9,114 bases of DNA, from assembly GCA_023128855.1 (NCBI GenBank), contig JAGMDE010000084.1:1-9114 (forward strand), in the 5' to 3' direction. This DNA comes from Thermoplasmatales archaeon. GTDB lineage: Archaea; Thermoplasmatota; E2; DHVEG-1. Shown in pieces: positions 5,478-9,114 of the stretch (its first letter is position 1; every line of letters starts with the position of its first letter). The notes under the pieces were generated by a model. It saw only the letters and a list, made by a program, of their open reading frames with translations. It did no database searches and had not been told where the DNA came from. Made by a program: the position numbers and the translations under genes.

Positions 5478-6706
5478 AACAAAAAACTACAACAAAAACC
5501 TCTTATCATATTCCTATTGGCCCTATTCATCCTGCACTTAAAGAACCAGTTTTTTTCGAATTTGAAATAGACGGTGAAAGAATTGTCGATGTCGATGTGA
5601 AGCTTGGCCATGTTCACCGAGCTGTTGAATGGGCTTCTCGTAAAAGAAATCCAATTCAAATATTATATATTGCTGAAAGAATTTGTGGAATTTGCTCTTA
5701 TTCCCATCCTGTTGCATTTGCACTTGCCGTTGAAGATGCAGCTGATATAATGATTCCAGAAAGAGCTGAATATTTGAGAGTTATACAAGGTGAACTTGAG
5801 AGAATTTGTTCACATTTATTGTGGGCCGGTGTTGCTGCTCACGAGATTGGTTTTGATACCGTTTTATTTTTTACTTGGCAAGTTCGTGAAAGAACACTTG
5901 ATTTAACCGAGTTTTTAACAGGTAATCGTATTACAAAGGCTATTACAATGATAGGTGGTGTAAGACGAGATATAACCAAAGATATGCTTCCGAGAATTCA
6001 GAAAGATTTAGATTATCTCAAAGAATGTTATGGAAAGTTAGGTAAGATATTTTTAGAGGACAAAACAATTAAACTCAGAAGTCAAGGTGCAGGGATTTTA
6101 ACAAAAGAGGATGCATTAAAGCTTTGTGCGGTAGGTCCAACAACTAGAGCATCTGGAGTTAAAAAAGATGTCCGTGTTGATACATCATATTTTGCATATG
6201 GGGATCTAGATATTGATTGCATCACACCTGCAGATCTCACGGGTACAGTGAATGGAGACGTTTATGATAGAATTATTCAGCGTTTACTTGAAGTTAAACA
6301 ATCGATTGATTTAATAGAACAATGTGTTGATAAAATGCCAGCCGGCGATATCGTTGCAGAACCAAAAATTGCAAAACTTCTTGCACAGTTAAAGAAGGTA
6401 AATGGTGAGGGAGTTGGTAGACATGAAGCACCTCGTGGTGAAGTAATCCACTATGTCAAACTCGATGGAAATGATGCACCATTTACTTGGAAGGTTCGTG
6501 CACCAACTTATAATAATATTTTACCGTGGATTCCAATGTTGAAAGGAGAACAAATCGCAGATATTCCAATAGTCGCTGCGTCTACAGATCCTTGTATATC
6601 TTGTACAAATAGAGTTGGAATTGTTAAAGATGGAAACAAATATGAATTGACAAAAGAGCAACTACATAAAATGAGTGTTGAAAAAACAAGGAGGTTGATG
6701 AGATGA
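5474..6706 (+). CDS. group 4 [NiFe]-hydrogenase large (catalytic) subunit (EchE/MbhL type)
   Basis: A 410-residue NuoD-like protein that holds the NiFe active site, catalysing 2H+ + 2e- to H2 or the reverse. All four metal ligands are present: ERICGICSYSHP (68-79, C71 and C74) and DPCISCTNR (372-380, C374 and C377). This separates it from complex I NuoD, which has lost them. PIGPIHPALKEP (14-25) and LGHVHRAVEWASR (44-56) are typical group 4 blocks. A tail of 30 residues follows R380, where maturation proteases cut in many hydrogenases after nickel insertion; no such protease is encoded here. The start at 5474 overlaps the previous gene in ATGA and follows GAGGTGA. No membrane segment is seen. 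Flanking hypE and hypF supply its CN ligands. Confidence 0.95.
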   Translation: MKQKTTTKTSYHIPIGPIHPALKEPVFFEFEIDGERIVDVDVKLGHVHRAVEWASRKRNPIQILYIAERICGICSYSHPVAFALAVEDAADIMIPERAEYLRVIQGELERICSHLLWAGVAAHEIGFDTVLFFTWQVRERTLDLTEFLTGNRITKAITMIGGVRRDITKDMLPRIQKDLDYLKECYGKLGKIFLEDKTIKLRSQGAGILTKEDALKLCAVGPTTRASGVKKDVRVDTSYFAYGDLDIDCITPADLTGTVNGDVYDRIIQRLLEVKQSIDLIEQCVDKMPAGDIVAEPKIAKLLAQLKKVNGEGVGRHEAPRGEVIHYVKLDGNDAPFTWKVRAPTYNNILPWIPMLKGEQIADIPIVAASTDPCISCTNRVGIVKDGNKYELTKEQLHKMSVEKTRRLMR

Positions 6707-7104
6707 AGTTTACAATGTTACCCTCTGTTTTTGCTCAAATGTTTAAGAAACCATGGACGAATAAATTCCCTGCAAAATATATACCAGCTAATACTACAAA
6801 ATTTTTAGCTGATGTTGGCGCTGGAAAAGCAAAACTCATTCCGCCAGTTGAAACACCTCCAAATTTCCGTGGAAAAATAGTTTATGACAAAGAGAAATGT
6901 ATAGGTTGTCAACTTTGTATAAAGGTTTGTCCATGTGAGGCTATTGAATTTAAGGAAAAAGAAAAGAAGATTAAAATTTACTTGTCACGATGTTGTTTTT
7001 GCTCACAGTGTAATGATATCTGTCCAGTAAGCTGCTTGTCAATGAGTGATGAGTTTTTACTTGCTGATGTTGATCCTTATTCTAAGGATTTAATTGTTGA
7101 ATAG
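6703..7104 (+). CDS. hydrogenase ferredoxin-like subunit with two [4Fe-4S] clusters (EchF/MbhN/NuoI type)
   Basis: A 133-residue iron-sulfur protein that should relay electrons between a soluble ferredoxin and the small subunit. Two complete C-X2-C-X2-C-X3-C-P motifs are seen: C66, C69, C72, C76 and C97, C100, C103, C107. Extra cysteines are C78, C98 and C111. The first 60 residues have no metal site and are Pro- and Lys-rich, including PPNFRGKIVYDKEKCIGC (52-69), a block shared by Mbh- and Ehb-type ferredoxin subunits. The gene overlaps the large-subunit stop (ATGA), so there is no room for an MbhM-type membrane subunit between them. It ends in TAG, ten bases before hypF. Confidence 0.93.
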   Translation: MKFTMLPSVFAQMFKKPWTNKFPAKYIPANTTKFLADVGAGKAKLIPPVETPPNFRGKIVYDKEKCIGCQLCIKVCPCEAIEFKEKEKKIKIYLSRCCFCSQCNDICPVSCLSMSDEFLLADVDPYSKDLIVE

Positions 7105-7114
7105 GTAATAATTA

Positions 7115-9114
7115 ATGAAATTAATCTTCAAGGGTATTGTACAAGGAGTAGGTTTTAGACCAACTATTTATCGTGTAGCGAAGGAACTAGGTCTAAAAGG
7201 CTATGTTTTGAACAAAGGTTCTGAAGTAGAAGTAGTAATTGACTCTAAGAAAGATGAGTTTATAAAAAAATTAAAAGAAAATCTACCATCAATTGCTAAA
7301 ATTACAGATATTGCTGAGAAAAAAGACGACAGAGTTTTTGATGATTTTGAAATTTTACATAGTGAAAGTGGAGAAAAAGAATCATTAATCCCGCCTGATG
7401 TTGGTATATGTAAACATTGTTTAATCGAGCTTTTTGATGAAAATGATAGACGGTATCAGTTCCCGTTTACAAACTGTACAGTTTGTGGTGCACGTTATAG
7501 TCTTGTTGAAGATGTTCCTTATGACCGAGAAAGAACTTCGATGAAGGATTTTAAATTATGTGAATCCTGTGATAGGGAATACAAAAATCCCTTAGATCGT
7601 CGCTATCATGCTCAAACTATTTCTTGTCCTAAATGTGGACCTTCTTATCGACTTTATGATAAAAACAAGAAGGATCTTGGTGACAAAATTGCAATAAAAC
7701 GTTTTGCAAATCAAATTGATGCAGGAAAAATTGGTGTGATTAAATCTTGGGGTGGTATGCATCTTTGTTGCAACCTTGATCAGATTAGTCGTTTTAGAAA
7801 ATGGTATGGTCGACCGCAAAAAGCGTTTGCTATTATGGTGAGAAACCTTGAAGCTGCAAAAAAATTTGGCGACATAACTGAAGATGAAAGAAAATTGCTG
7901 TTATCAAAAAGTAAGCCTATTGTTCTTGTAAATAAAATCGGTGCAGAGGCAGTTTCACCTGGTCTAAACACAATTGGATTGTTTTTGCCTTACACTGGTC
8001 TACATTATCTTCTTTTTTCACATTTAAAATCAGATGAACTAGTAATGACTTCTTCAAATGTTCCTGGAGAAGCTATGATTACTACAGATGAAGAAGCGTT
8101 TTCTATCGATGCAGATATTTATCTTTTGCATAATAGACCTATTCCAAATAGAGTTGATGATTCTGTTGTTCGAATTTGGAAAGGTAATAAATTTTTCATT
8201 AGAAAATCAAGAGGTTATGTTCCAGAACCCATCGCTGTAAAATATGATAAAAAAATATTAAGTGTCGGCGCTGGTGAAAACATTACTGGTGCGATTTCTC
8301 ATGATAAAAATGTTTTTGCTACTCAATACATTGGCAATTCTAAGTATTATTTAACTCTTGAATTTTTAGAGGAAAGCCTCCGTCATTTTATGAAGCTTAC
8401 AATGAAGAAACCTGAGATTGATGCCGTTGTTCAGGATCTTCATCCGGGTTATGATTCAAGAAAAGTTGCTAAGAAATTTTCTGAGGAATTTTCTGTTCCA
8501 TTGTTTGAAGTTCAGCATCATTGGGCTCATGCTGTATCTCTTTTAGTTGACCGTAAGATTGATGAAAGTGTTGTGTTGTCACTTGATGGCTTAGGTTATG
8601 GTTCGGATGGTACTTTTTGGGGTGGAGAAGTTTTAAATTCTAACTTTGAAGATTTCAAGCGTGTTGGGCATCTTGAAAACATCCCACTCTTGGGCGGCGA
8701 TCAGGCAACTCATGATCCACGAAGGCTTGTTTTTGCCATTTTTAAGAAATTTGACAAAGAAATGTTCTTTTCAGGTAAAGAAGCAGAAATTCTTGGTAAG
8801 TTAATGGACAAATCACCTCAATCAAGCAGTCTTGGAAGAATCCTTGATGCAATTGCTTGTTATCTAAATATTTGTACTAAAAGAACCTACGATGGCGAAC
8901 CTGCAATGAAGCTTGAGAAGTATTTGGCTGTTGGAAAACCAAAACATTCATTTGATGTTGAGGTTAAAGATGGAGTAATTGGAACTATCGATCTTTTTAG
9001 ACAGCTTGATGAAAAGATAAGTGGTACACTTACTGAGAGGGATAAAGCAGATTATGTTTTTTCAATAGTAAAAACTATTGTTGATGGGCTTTCAAATATT
9101 GCAATTGAAAACGC
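7115..9114 (+). CDS. hypF: carbamoyltransferase HypF (partial, C-terminus beyond right edge)
   Basis: The frame is open to the right edge, 666 codons of an expected 730-770. HypF makes carbamoyl-adenylate from carbamoyl phosphate and ATP and passes the carbamoyl group to the HypE terminal cysteine. Domains in order: acylphosphatase domain (GIVQGVGFRP 7-16, with R15, and N33); a zinc region with four CxxC pairs at C99/C102, C121/C124, C149/C152 and C171/C174, spaced 18, 24 and 18 residues exactly as in the family; a YrdC-like domain (KSWGGMHL 210-217, MTSSN 311-315); and a Kae1-like domain with VQHHWAH (466-472) and DGLGYGSDG (491-499). The ATG at 7115 is ten bases after the ferredoxin-subunit stop, with only a weak GGT upstream, so it is probably co-transcribed with the hydrogenase. 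No disruption is seen. Confidence 0.96.
   Translation, partial: MKLIFKGIVQGVGFRPTIYRVAKELGLKGYVLNKGSEVEVVIDSKKDEFIKKLKENLPSIAKITDIAEKKDDRVFDDFEILHSESGEKESLIPPDVGICKHCLIELFDENDRRYQFPFTNCTVCGARYSLVEDVPYDRERTSMKDFKLCESCDREYKNPLDRRYHAQTISCPKCGPSYRLYDKNKKDLGDKIAIKRFANQIDAGKIGVIKSWGGMHLCCNLDQISRFRKWYGRPQKAFAIMVRNLEAAKKFGDITEDERKLLLSKSKPIVLVNKIGAEAVSPGLNTIGLFLPYTGLHYLLFSHLKSDELVMTSSNVPGEAMITTDEEAFSIDADIYLLHNRPIPNRVDDSVVRIWKGNKFFIRKSRGYVPEPIAVKYDKKILSVGAGENITGAISHDKNVFATQYIGNSKYYLTLEFLEESLRHFMKLTMKKPEIDAVVQDLHPGYDSRKVAKKFSEEFSVPLFEVQHHWAHAVSLLVDRKIDESVVLSLDGLGYGSDGTFWGGEVLNSNFEDFKRVGHLENIPLLGGDQATHDPRRLVFAIFKKFDKEMFFSGKEAEILGKLMDKSPQSSSLGRILDAIACYLNICTKRTYDGEPAMKLEKYLAVGKPKHSFDVEVKDGVIGTIDLFRQLDEKISGTLTERDKADYVFSIVKTIVDGLSNIAIEN

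Noticed and set aside
5474..6706. NuoD/complex I 49-kDa subunit instead of a hydrogenase
   Set aside because: All four NiFe cysteine ligands (C71, C74, C374, C377) are present, and flanking hypE and hypF support a true hydrogenase.
7096..7114. A missing or broken gene between the ferredoxin subunit and hypF
   Set aside because: The gap is only ten bases and both reading frames are intact, so nothing has been lost inside it.
7592..7971. Two minus-strand frames of 63-75 codons inside hypF
   Set aside because: They oppose the conserved zinc and YrdC-like domains of hypF and have no supporting signals.

Overview
This A+T-rich window looks archaeal, probably from a euryarchaeal-type lineage. The evidence is a methylthioadenosine phosphorylase with the C-terminal Cys-X-Cys seen in hyperthermophile relatives, TATA-like boxes about 25-30 bases before start sites, tight ATGA/TAATG gene overlaps with G-rich Shine-Dalgarno sites, and an Ech/Mbh-type (group 4) [NiFe]-hydrogenase with its maturation genes. 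I cannot name the genus from sequence alone. No rRNA, tRNA, CRISPR array, insertion sequence or integration site is visible, and every gap between genes is shorter than about 110 bases.

Left part (1-2719): two divergent transcription units. On the minus strand, apt (adenine phosphoribosyltransferase) is followed by a COG2509-type FAD-dependent oxidoreductase that runs off the left edge. On the plus strand, mtnP (5'-methylthioadenosine phosphorylase) starts from the same 71-base intergenic region. MtnP would release adenine and methylthioribose-1-phosphate, and Apt would turn that adenine into AMP, so the shared control region joins two consecutive steps of adenine salvage.

Middle (2720-3375): two tandem minus-strand genes for very small membrane proteins. 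One is unrecognised with two membrane segments. The other resembles a three-segment PQ-loop/SemiSWEET-like protein, but the first third of its reading frame has no ordinary start codon. The mtnP unit and this pair converge on a short T-rich stretch at 2711-2776.

Right part (3376-9114): hypE, then after an 81-base gap with a good promoter and ribosome-binding site, four tightly coupled hydrogenase genes: small subunit, 30-kDa (NuoC-like) subunit, NiFe large subunit and two-cluster ferredoxin subunit. hypF follows 10 bases later and runs off the right edge. HypF and HypE make the CN ligands of the NiFe site, so the cluster encodes an enzyme and part of its cofactor-assembly machinery. The order matches EchC-D-E-F (MbhJ-K-L-N), but no EchA/EchB or MbhM-type membrane subunit is present between or before the genes. 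This is the most interesting point in the window: either the membrane arm is encoded elsewhere or this is a peripheral-only group 4 enzyme.
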